Shown: piece by piece, positions 51,395 through 62,510 of the stretch | Layout: the number at the start of each line of letters is the position of its first letter | How positions within the stretch are numbered: the first letter of the stretch is position 1 | Origin: Branchiostoma floridae | Lineage: Eukaryota > Chordata > Leptocardii > Amphioxiformes > Branchiostomatidae | Assembly: GCF_000003815.2 (NCBI RefSeq) | Contig: NC_049983.1 | Coordinates: 20,829,739-20,893,738, forward strand | DNA length: 64,000 nucleotides | Direction: 5' to 3' | Notes under the pieces: generated by a model | Database searches by the model: none | Told to the model about the DNA's origin: nothing | What the model saw: only the letters and a program-made list of their open reading frames with translations | Program-made: the position numbers and the translations under genes

Positions 51395-53461
51395 AATAAT
51401 CTTTGAATACAAAATTTATTTACAAAAAACTGTAAATGAGGATTCCTGTTGAACAGTAAACAATAAAGTTAACATGGCTTCAAGGAGAATAGTCTTCAAA
51501 CAGTTACAAACAATGCATTATACGTGTAGTAAACTTCCGAAACAAAACTGAAGTTTTTGCACAGTCTGGTCTCTCCAAGCACAGATCTTGAAGTACAACC
51601 ACCCTACATGGGAAGACTTACAATAGCACCCATCTCAACATGTCCATATAAACATAACTTAGTCTTCTTGGACGGTACTGTTCCTGAATGATATTGGCTA
51701 CTATCATACAGAAATGCCTGTTATAGACATGACAGACAAGTCAACTCCACTTTTAACCTAAGCACAACTCTGTCCATGTTCGAAGGAAGACATTTTGGAA
51801 TGTTACGTGATGTCAAGTCCTTCAACTGTTAACTCCACATTGTACCAAGTGTATGGTTTGTGGTCCAAAACAGTAATTACGTGAGTAGGAAAAATTCTGA
51901 GTGACCAATGTAAGTTCAAAGTTATATAGCCCATAGTTGTTGAAAATTTTAGTGATTTTTCTATGTGCCGTTAACCACTTCTTTTGACAAAGGATCCAGT
52001 AGATTAATGGACCATTCACCAATAAAAAAAGAAAAAGCTTGCCACAAAACCAGAAACAGTGTCTTCCTTACATGGACTGGTGGTCCTTTACATCGGGTGG
52101 TGGTATGTATGTCTTTGCCACTTTTACTACAGCACAGTACTGCCAACTAGTACCATAAGCTCCAACGGGAGCAAAGAGTAAGTAAGTACACCCAACTACT
52201 GATCAACAGCATCAGTGCTTTTTAAAACAAGGTAGTGCTGGCACCAGAGGCTACATAAATAGTGTGATTTTATACTTTACCCCAAATGCTTCTGTGTATT
52301 TACCTTGACTACGAAAGAAACATTTGCCTGACACTTAATTAAGATCTACTACCCTGAAATCGATGTTATCCCTTGTATGTTTAGTTGTTCTTTACTCAGG
52401 TCTTTACTCAACGCATTACTTTTCCTAGCAATGTGGACAGAGGCCACAGAAGCAATATTCTTTTTACCAATCCTACACAACCCTGTGCTCTTCAGGTCAT
52501 ACATGGTCAATATGCATCACATAGAACACAGCTTGTCTCAAACAAGTACTGCAAACTGCAAACATGGTACCCTCTTATATAACTTGACACTGAAAAGCTA
52601 TGTCAACAGTCTACAAGTAGTAGTGACTGATATATTATAAAGATAGAAGCATATGACTTTATATAAAAAACATGAACCAGAACTATTGGACCCCGTTTCC
52701 ACAAAATCTCTCAGCACTCCTGACCTTCCTCCCCTGTATGTCCACAGGTTGTAATCTGTCTAACAGATGAAGATTCTTACAGAGTGCAATCGCAGTTTCT
52801 GACATCTTGAAGTATAAAATAGCATATCTTTTGTAAATAGCTGTAGCACATACATGTATCACTATCTTGGGTATCATGATTGAGTTCTCAACTGGACAGG
52901 AATTTCTGAAAGCTCCACATTACTGATGTTGAGATATACATGTATATGTACGTGCATGTTAAACAATGTGCACATCTTGAGTAATATTACACCATCTCTT
53001 TTCAACATGTTTTCTAATATTTCAAACTCTTTTAGTTGTGTAACTAACAAGTAATTTTTGACAATTTAAAAATTTTTCATAAAAGTTGTTTTTAATATTT
53101 GACTAATCTGAGTTTGTAAAAGAAAAATTGTAGAATCTGTAAACAAATAAGGTTTCTATACACAAACTGAGAAGCCTAAATCTTTTTTTTTCCAGAAATT
53201 TTCTGAACTATTACGTGTCTTTAGCATGTTGCAATAATACTGCACATTTCTCAGACTCATACATGGCTAGTGGAGACATTCCAGTGCAACGTTTACATTG
53301 AAACAACAAGGGTCACTAACATAACCCTCAAAGTCTGGAGTATGTTATACATAGCTTATTGTTTTACAACATACATGTATTACATATGAGACAGACGACA
53401 CTATAGATAGTATCTATGTGAGAAGCTCTTGGCAAGAACGTCTAAATCACCAGTTTCCATC
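51395..53461 (-). other. WDR82 3' UTR with poly(A) signal
   Basis: The stretch downstream of the WDR82 stop is AT-rich, CpG-poor and has no coding signature on either strand. An AATAAA on the minus strand at 51415-51420 is a suitable polyadenylation signal and would give a 3' UTR of about 2.05 kb. The boundary is inferred. Confidence 0.5.
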
Positions 53462-56400
53462 TCAGTCATCAGTGCTTGGAAGCCAAAATGCCTGAAAAAA
53501 AGAAGAGAGGTGTTCAAACAAACTTAAACTGATCATGTAGCATTTAACAACTTATATCTAAAATCTTTTTTCATCTTGATAATGATATTGTTTTGAGTTG
53601 TTGTAGTTACTGAACAACAATTAGGTACCTATATGCAAGGTTCAGTCTTTGAATATACGTGACAGCAACCTTTAAATTGCATTCTATTCAGGAATATTCT
53701 CACCTTCGCCATGCATGTCTGTTTGGTTTTGCTACTGGTATGGTAGCCTCCATTGTAGGCTCTCTGGGCCTTTTTTTAGCTCATAATACACTTTTGCTGG
53801 CCTTTTCTTTTTGTACTGGGTCGCTTGTACTACACGCCTGTAGTACAAGCAACCAAGTACGTACAAAAAAGAAAGGCCAGCAAAAGCGTATTATGAGCTA
53901 AAAAAAACTAAAAAAAGGCCCAGAGAGCCTGCTATGGAAGCTACGGGTATGGCTACTTTTTGCGCATGACAGAAAAGCAAATACATACCATGTTAGTGCA
54001 TGCACTGCCCATCATCATGAACTTGGGGTTGAACTGCACACACTGTACAGGCCCGGGGTGTTTGGCATCCAGAACAATAGTCTTACTGCCGTTCTCGTTG
54101 TTCCACACATGGATCTTACCATCCTGGGAACCTGCAAACATGCCAAAACAACATTTACTTAGAACCAAGATGGTAGTCAAGCATTAACGGATCAGTGTAC
54201 ATGACTTACAAGTTGCATTTCAATGTACTCAACATAGCTATACAAACCTGTAAAAAAACTCAAGATTTTAACCTATAAAACATTTCATGATAAATCTCTC
54301 TTTAATACGCAAATGGAAGTGTTGAAAAAAGCTGGTGTTTTGACATCTTAAAATAAAGTTAATTGTCTAGTGATCTGAATGAAACTGACAGATTAGGTTA
54401 AGCAATTTTCGCATAAAACGGGAACACAATACTCACCAACAATGGTGTATCTAGAATCTGGTGTAAACGATGCCTCGATAGACAGACCCTTCAGGTTGGT
54501 ATGGCCCTGGAAATATATTTGTCACATTAGATTAAACGACTTTCTATTTTGTTCTGGTACCTCCTGGCCGGCGGACATAAAGAAAACAGGACAAAATAGA
54601 AAGCTAGACACAAATGCCTAAAAATACATCAAAAACAGCCAGAGCCGAATCTCTGCTTGGCAAGTATTATTCATCCACACATTTGCTACCGATTGTCATC
54701 AGCCCATAGTTACCATGAACTGCTGCAGGGGTGTGCCGCTGAAGGCATCGATCAGCCGGATGACTGTCCCATTGGTGGAGATGAGGATAAGCTTCCCGTC
54801 GTTACTAAACTTCAGGCCTGTCCAGTCACAGTCTTTATCCTGCTGCAGTCGGAATGTTGTGAAGGGACCCTACAGAATGGGGGATAACATCAGTATTATG
54901 ATTAGGTAGGAGTTGACAACCTTTTCAGAACAAGGTGAGACAGTTGCAACACACTAGGTGCCATATGCAAAGCTCCCATTTGTTCAAATGGAGAGACTTC
55001 ACCAGCTTGACAAGACACATGAAGACAAGTCCAGACAGTAAATCTAACCTTGTCGAAGGATCGTAGATCATACAGCTTGATCATCTCAGAGTTGATCCCA
55101 GCTGCAAAGATCAGACCCTCCGGATCAAAGTTGCACACAGGTCTGCCGGGGACGTGCATCAAACCCTGGAGAAAAGTCAAATACAACAGTGTTTAATGTA
55201 ACATTCATGTACATAATGTAACATACATGTACAAAATGTAAGTTTCTCAGGACGAATAAGTACTAGTATCTTATGGATGTTGAGCATAAATATCTAAGAT
55301 GACTCTGGCTTCTGTTTCAAGTATCAGTGCAGTGCTACTACTATATAAAATCTAGCATACAATCTATAAAAATATTGAAATTTTATCAGCGGTTTAATGT
55401 TTATGCATTTATAGTACCTTGAGCAATGTAAAAATACCATACAACAAAATATTTTGTAAACTATCTCAGAATTATGTACAGAATTGACTGTTTCAGACAA
55501 CTGTTTTTGTACCAGGTAGATGACATATCTTACCTGACAGTTAGGTGATCTCAGGTCCCACAGTCTGATTGTCTTGTCTAAGGAGCCTGACATGAAGGTG
55601 TCATCAATGGGAGACATGCACAGGGCAACCACTCTGGAACCAGAACAAGTCATCCATACGTCAGACACTTTAACTTGCAAAATACAAGACATTCTATGTA
55701 CATCTCAATAAATAATGCTGCTCTTAGGTATTATCTTATGCATGTAGCATTACTCGTTCACCAATGAAAGGGGTAACAAAAGAAAATTACATGATAAATA
55801 TGGCATAGACTTACTTCTTGGTGTGGCCTGGGAAATATCTGATATACTTGTTGTCATGCAAAGACAGATATCTGATGGTGTCTGTAATAGGAAAAAGAGA
55901 ATATGGTATAACTTATAAGTAACTGCTCTTAGCTGGCTTTCTTTCAACTCAGACTGAAGCCCCACACTGTGACAAATGGTGGCTGTCTTAAAAAGCTGGA
56001 ATAGAAAATTCAACAAGGCAGGTACACAGGTCTCATGGTAAATATTTGACAAGTAATAGATCTCAAAGCCACAAACAAAATGAACACTACATCACTATAT
56101 GACATATACATATTGCTAGTCCCTAACAAGTTTAGGCACGACTTACCATCAATCTTGTTCGAGCTGTAAATGACTGTGTTGGCTGCATGTGTGAATCTGA
56201 TGAGATCAACCCCATACTTCTTACTGTACAATGTTCTCTTGGGTCTGTAGATGGGCACAAGCAAGAACAGAATAAATGGTCTACAGAAGAATTACAGTTT
56301 CTGTGATAAATAGTGATTGGAAAGATGGACATTAACTGTTCAGAGCAGTCCTGTTCAAAATGAGTCAAGAGGTACCATTTTTTGAGGCACCAAATTCTTG

Positions 56401-57952
56401 ACATTTTCTTCTTACTTCTAAATCCTACTCTCCTATTTAACAGTATGAACTTGAAACGACTGCCATTCCCAATTCCTGCAATTCAATGTTCTTGTAACTA
56501 CCCAATTCCTGACCCACTATTTAGGACCAATCCATTTTTCCTGACCTATCACTTTTCCACACAAACCAAAGAACATCTGTCTCTGCCTGTCAGCTTCCAA
56601 TTTTGTCACAACCTATGAAAGCTTGTTTTTTGATTGATCATGACCATGAAGTGACCACATTTGTCATTTACCTGAAAAGCCCACACAAATTCAATTGCTT
56701 TGCTACAGAATACATGTCCATTTTCCTAATATGTCAATTATGCTGAATGCACCATCCAGTGTACAAGTGTAAGATGTTTTAAGTCAGTAACTTAAAAGGC
56801 TTTTATTTTGCAATGAATGAAAACAGACTAAAGAAAATTATTTGACCAACACTTGACATGTTGTAATTCAACTACACCTATCAAAATGGATCAGCAGAAG
56901 TCTGTTGATTTTGCACCCAGATTTCATATTTTAGTCTGCATGTTTCAACTATTAATAAAATTTATTCATCTTTCACATATGAAATACCCCAGAAAGAAAC
57001 TATTAATTATTATGCATTTGTATTCTGATCAAAGGCTGCTGGGGAATTCAACTGCATAATTAAATGTATATTTTAACAATAATCATGCTTCAATAGATAT
57101 TTTTCTTTCACTGACTAAGAAGCTTTCAAAGCTTCTATCATTGACTCACTTCAATTTTCCCTCCGGGGACAATGGCCCCATGGGATACATTGTCTCCTTC
57201 AATCAACCTGCCACCCCTACTCAGGAATGGTATAGCTCAAGGTATCCGATTCATATGCAAATCACTCATCTCCATCAACCTGGCTAGCGCTCAATTTCTT
57301 AACAACTAGGGAAATTTAGAGTAAGAAAAACCATGGAAAATGTAAGAATATGGCGCCATTGTACCATATAGTCAGTTACAGGAATTTCCATCCGGCCAAA
57401 ACCTCAGACTTTACGTTGGATTATTTCACCTATCTGTCTTCTCCACGTTGCGTCGGCTTCGAAAAAACAGCCTAATTTGCATATCAATATCGGACAGACC
57501 GCCTTGACATCTAACTTACCAGCAAAATACTACAGAACTTTCTATTCATGCAATACTTTTCTTTACTTACCTAACATTACACAGATCACACTATATAGCA
57601 GAAGTAAGCAAGTAAGATATCGGAAAAATATTTTCCCCAGAAAAGTTTCCCCCTTCATAACATGGACGCGTCCATTTTCCAGGTCCGCCATGTTTGCCCT
57701 TTTCGAGCGCCAAGCATGCAGTGATTTTTTGTGGAAAGAATGGCGCCGGAAACCAACCGCCCAGGATAGCACCTGGTGCGGACTTACGTACTTTCCCTCC
57801 TGACAGTCGTATATAACGATAGAGTCATCATCCGAGCTGGATATTAGTGTCTCTCCGCTTGGGGCGAAGTCCAAGCTGTTGATACGGTCGCTATTCTCCC
57901 TGAACACTTTCGCCACCTTAAAACTACGCAGAGTCCCATCGGTCAGCTTCAT
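53462..57952 (-). CDS. WDR82: WD repeat-containing protein 82, 9 exons
   Basis: Minus-strand coding exons are 57952-57792, 56244-56147, 55881-55815, 55633-55534, 55165-55049, 54869-54714, 54506-54437, 54131-53989 and 53491-53462. They sum to 942 nt, 313 residues, which is the vertebrate length. The start is [17 protein letters not shown] and the end is AFWLPSTDD, both characteristic of WDR82. WD-type signatures include [33 protein letters not shown] and [12 protein letters not shown], spread over a seven-bladed propeller. In known species this protein recruits SETD1A/B H3K4 methyltransferases to Ser5-phosphorylated RNA polymerase II and is part of the PNUTS-PP1 complex in the nucleus. Every splice site is GT-AG and phases close without adjustment. 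The weakest divergence zone is exons 6-7 (blade 5-6 loops, e.g. [17 protein letters not shown]). It is divergent to GLYCTK, with 513 bp between the start codons. Confidence 0.97.
53744..53945. mobile_element. Foldback MITE in last WDR82 intron
   Basis: Two arms of about 92-106 nt form a long inverted repeat around a CGCC loop at 53835-53838; the innermost 12 bp (53823-53834 with 53839-53850) pair perfectly. The right arm carries a ~10 nt A-rich insertion. GGTATGG at 53737-53743 and 53946-53952 may be a 7 bp target duplication. It sits in the intron between coding exons 8 and 9. Confidence 0.75.
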
Positions 57953-58465
57953 TTTGGCAACCAATTTGTGCCCTGGGTACATTACAGGATGTAGAGAGAA
58001 ATATTTTTGTTTGGGGCTGGGTGGAAAGGAAGAGTAAGTGGAGAATTTTTCACGACGAAATTTCTTGGGAGCCGATCCTCCATTTCTTGCTGCCTAATGA
58101 TCACGTGACAGGTGACGTCACCCTGGTGTGGAATACCTGCACGAAATGCACCCTGGGTCAGAAAATGGCGTCTGCTAAGGTAACAGCTGGTAGGATTAGG
58201 ATTGCATGACCTGATTTCATTTGATTAGAAATTTACTACCCGCCTCCTGACTACTCTGTTTCAAATGTGATACTGTAGCAGAACAGTCCAGGCATCGTAG
58301 ACGGATACTAGCGTGGTTGCCATTCTGTCGCAACAGCATTTATTTTATCGAAGAACAGGCAAGAATGCTGACATGCAGAACGGGTTGGTCTGGAGCAGGT
58401 GATCGCGATTTGGTTATCTATTTGTCTTTCGACAAATTATATGTCTGAATGATAATCGGTTACAG
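57953..58465. promoter_or_regulatory. Divergent WDR82/GLYCTK promoter with E-box and CRE
   Basis: This 513 bp CpG-rich stretch separates two start codons facing away from each other. It contains TCACGTGA at 58101-58108, a perfect palindromic E-box of the USF/MITF/TFE type, and TGACGTCA at 58113-58120, a perfect palindromic CRE, only 4 bp apart. AAAATGGCG at 58162-58170 resembles the YY1 motif often found just downstream of start sites and contains an ATG in frame with GLYCTK. No TATA box is evident. Transcription start sites cannot be read from the sequence. Confidence 0.7.
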
Positions 58466-61400
58466 ATGAGAGCTGCTTCTTTGGTCGCTTATTTTACAAA
58501 GGGTTCGACAGCTTTTCTTTCGCGAAAAACTTTGTGCGAGCAGTTGAAAAGGATGGCACATGTCGGTACCGTTGATAACGTCGTCGTGCAAATGAAGACA
58601 GACGTGAAGGCGATATTTAACGCGGCAGTAGACTCTGTTTTGCCGCGACAAATGGTCCACAACAGCCTGAAGCTGTCCGGAAACGTGCTGAATGTGGAGG
58701 ACAGGTCCTACATGCTGAACCACAACGTGCACGTGGTGGGGTTTGGGAAGGCGGTGGGAGGGATGATACGTGCTGTGGAGGAGGAGGTGGGGGACCACAT
58801 CGTGGGGGGCGTGGCCAGCGTGCCGCTAGGAACCCAGGAAGCACTCCGGGCCAAGGGCAGAGGGTGAGTTGATTATGCTGACTTCATGATAAACAGATAA
58901 ACAGATAAAAAGGTATTGACTATTATTACTGACAAATGGTAGTGATGTACATCAGGAGGAAAGGATTGACCTGTTATTTCAATACCTATAATACGAATCG
59001 TATTATTAATACAATTCTAGATTGATGATGACACATCTCCCAACCTTTAGGGCAGGGCAGGGTCCTGAGGAGTATTGGTGAGTAAGGTTTGGTGCATGGT
59101 GTATAGAAAGTTCCCTGACTGTTGGGAGCAGTTGTCACATGACAAACAAACTGGAACCAGAAATGTTGAGTATTTCTTGTCAATCTTTCAGGGTAGTCCC
59201 TACAGTTTTGCAATGTCAAGTACAATGGTAAGGGAATACCACGCTCGTACCCAGCGCCGCGAAGAAGCCATAGGTTTAGATTGTGGGCTCAACCAATACA
59301 CAAATAAAACTATATGGAATCCACATCTGTCATTTTGTTTTGTTTTGTGTTTGTCTCAATTACCCTAGCAAATCGTAAGTTGTGTGACCATTCTGTGCGT
59401 CTCTATACAACGTGAGACTGTACCCCAGTTAGCTAGCGTTTTCTACAGTTACCGAGGCGAAAACAAGACGAAAGTTTACTATTTCGGGGGTAAAATGTTG
59501 CCACAATGGTGATACGTTATATCAAAGGGAACTTTAAAATGTACCTAATTTGGTGGCGCTGCGAGAGTGTTAGATTACCCCTCTAGATTGACGAGAGCGG
59601 GGAGTTATGTCACGGAAGGGAGTTTGAAACGGTAGCGCGTTTGGCCTTCTCCGCGCCAGTAGCTCTCCTTCCCAGGTTTATATCGCTCCCCCCAGCATGC
59701 TTTGCGCGGAAAAGATACGCTCGTACCCAGGACACAAAGACTTGGTAAACACGAAAAGGCGCCCCGCTATGCTCAGTGGGCCGGGGCTGTGGATCTAATT
59801 AAAGGACGCTGTGGAGGAGCGTGAGGGAATACTAGCACTGAATTTCATCTCAGTTGGTCAGTTGCAACAGTTAGAAGTTAATCTGTTTGTCAACTCAAAA
59901 GATTGGAGTGTGCAGAGAAGCTGGGGTACCCACCAGGATTTTTGAATGAATTGCTCAGCAATCTGACCCAATTGCTCTGGATGTACAATGTATACTTTAT
60001 GCGCATGTGACGTCAGTAATGAGTCAATGATTGTTGAAAGTCAATATTGTGGTACAGTAGAAGCCGCTTATTTGGGAAGCCTATTTGCCAGCTCAATTTT
60101 CCCGATTAGCTGGCTTTGCCGATTATAACTATAATATAAGGTGTTGCTCGAAATGACCTGTCAGTGGGCATGGGGAGGGGGGCGCCAGTGAACTCGACAT
60201 TGCATGCACTGACACAAACAATTCAAACACAATCATTTCAACCAAAAATGTAAATGTAAATGTAAGTGAATATTTCTGTCCCCACCACACTTTTCCTGAC
60301 CTGCAAGGTGGTTTGTTATGAAGCATGTTCTCTTTGTTTTCAGGGACCTGCTGCCTCTGCCAGACAGTAAGGTGGTCCTGATGGAAGGTGCAGCAGACAA
60401 CCTTCCTGATGAGGCTGCTCACACTGCTGCACAGAGGATCTGTGACCAGGTCAGCAGTCTGACAGCAGGGGATCTTCTTATTGTCCTCATCTCAGGTACA
60501 GTACATGCCACAGTACATTGATACATGTACTGTCATGTTAGACAGCAATGGTTGGCCTGAAGAGGTAGAGCTTTGTGTATAAGACCTGGATTTTGGAAAC
60601 TGGGTGATCCAGTTAGTTTATACTTATTCCATACTGGTATGGGAGTGAATATAGACTAATTAGGACTGTACTAAGGCTAGAAGGTTTGCCAGACAATGTT
60701 ACAATATTGACCTACATTATGATAATACATGTATCTAGTTGAATGCAGATTTCCTTGAGGACCTCCTAACATGTACATGTAGTTATTCCACCATTACTGT
60801 AACGGCATGATTTTAAGATGATGACACAGAATTATGTCACCATAGGTGCCTCAATCAATAAGTAATTACATTGTATGATATGTCCTCAATCTTTGTAACA
60901 TGTATGATTTTACTTTAAAAAAATTCTCCTGTATCTAATTTTACATCAAAGCATTAAACTCACTAGACTCATTGTAAACTATATGCTTCTTGGCATTTGC
61001 TTTTGTGTCACATGTAATCATAGTCAGTTTGCGTGTAGAGTGGACTCTGTAGTCGTCTCTCAGTAAGACATCTGAAGCCACATAGTTCCTGTTTAAGAAC
61101 TTTTATTCAGCCTGTAACCAGTAATCTGTTTGTGTGTACAGGTGGTGGTTCTGCCCTTCTGCCTGCCCCTGTCCCCTCCGTCACCCTGCAGGAGAAGCAG
61201 AGTGTGACTAGGCTGCTGGCTGCCAGGGGGGCGACCATCACAGAGCTCAACACCGTCAGGAAGAACCTGTCCACGCTCAAGGGGGGCAAGTTAGCTCTGG
61301 CTGCGAGGCCTGCACAGGTACACACCAGATCTGGAAGCTATATATGACTCAGGGCAGTGTTATCGTCTTTGATTTATGCAGGACTCAGGTAGTAAAATGG

Positions 61401-62510
61401 GTTCATATGGCAAGCATTGTCCTTAGTGATAAGAATCATACTTGGTAGTTTTCCCAGCAAATCAAGTGTTTGTCCCCAAAGTATCTACTGTAGTTGCATT
61501 GATATGTACTTCAAGGGTGTCATTAATCAAGTTCTTGTATATGAAGTGGGATCTTTTTTTGGTTATACTTCTGATTACTGGAATTACATTGACCTGTTCT
61601 GTTCTCTCTGCAGGTCATCAGTTTGATCCTGTCAGACATTGTTGGTGACCCCCTTGACCTGATAGCCAGTGGTCCCACTGTCCCAGATTCCTCTACCCCA
61701 CAGGACGCCATCAATGTCATCCACAAGTATGACATCCAGGATGACATTCCCCTGTCCGTCTGGAGCTACCTGACCAGACAGTACCAAAGGAAGAGCAGCA
61801 AAGACCAGGACTTTTCACACGTGCAGAATGTTTTAGTGGGAAGCAACAGCATTGCAGTCAGTGCTGCGAAGGTGTGTGCAGAGAAGCTGGGGTACAGGAC
61901 TCTCGTCCATTCCACTTGTCTGCAAGGGGAGGCCAGCACTGTTGGGGAGATGTATGCAACCATGGCTGCACTGCTAGCTAATGTGTTTAATGGTAGGGAT
62001 AGGATAATTGAGAAATCCCTCTTCAACTCGCTCCTACAGAAGTATGGTGTGGATGGTTCGTGCCTGAGGTTAGTGCTGCAAGTTGCCGTGGAGGCTGAGA
62101 CCCAAAAGAAGCCAGTGTGTATCATAAGTGCAGGAGAGACCACTGTTACCCTGAGGGGTGATGGAAAAGGTGGTAGAAACCAGGAGATGGCACTTGCCAC
62201 TGCTGTGGCAATGAGCAGGGACAGTATTCTCAGATACGAGAGCCGCACACAAGTGGTGTTCATGAGTGCAGGTACTGATGGGCAGGATGGACCGACGGAT
62301 GCTGCAGGGGCATTGGCTGATCCTGGTCAGGTGACCAGGGCAAATGAGCAGGGATTGGCTGCCACAGAGTTCCTGGAGAACAATGATTCATACAACTTCT
62401 ACAGAAGTGCTGATGGAGGACAAGGCCTTGTTACCACAGGGCTGACAGGGACCAATGTGATGGACATACAAATTCTTACAGTCTGTGGCTCCTGTGATTC
62501 TAACCTTTGA
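58466..62510 (+). CDS. GLYCTK: Glycerate kinase (class II, MOFRL family), 4 exons
   Basis: Phosphorylates D-glycerate with ATP to 2-phosphoglycerate, in serine and fructose breakdown. Exons are 58466-58863, 60344-60495, 61142-61317 and 61614-62510 (1623 nt, 540 residues; human about 523). Family signatures in order: VVGFGKAVGGM (exon 1), MEGAADNLPD (exon 2), the Gly-rich LISGGGSALLPAPVPSVTL spanning the exon 2/3 join, ATITELNTVRKNLS (exon 3), SDIVGDPLDLIASGPT (exon 4), then the C-terminal MOFRL domain with GRNQEMAL, GTDGQDGPTDAAGA and TGLTGTNVMD. All splice sites are GT-AG. The first ~30 residues are basic and Ser/Thr-rich, compatible with mitochondrial import. ATG 58466 directly follows TTACAG, which could be an acceptor for a tiny upstream coding exon at 58165-58179 (MASAK, donor GTAACA) that would join in frame. 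The kinase assignment is firm; the exact N terminus is open. Confidence 0.95.
59240..59823. mobile_element. 584 bp CpG-rich insertion with 9 bp target duplication in GLYCTK intron 1
   Basis: AGGGAATAC occurs at 59231-59239 and again at 59824-59832, flanking a CpG-rich segment that stands out from the CpG-poor intron. The ends are imperfect inverted repeats: the left begins CACGCTCGTACCCAGCGCCG and the right, reverse-complemented, begins CACGCTCCTCCACAGCGTCC. A 9 bp duplication fits Mutator-like or Merlin-like elements. No transposase frame is present. Confidence 0.75.

Noticed and set aside
53492-57791. let-7-type microRNA in a WDR82 intron, as in human
   Set aside because: I looked for GAGGTAGTAGG and its complement in the introns and saw neither.
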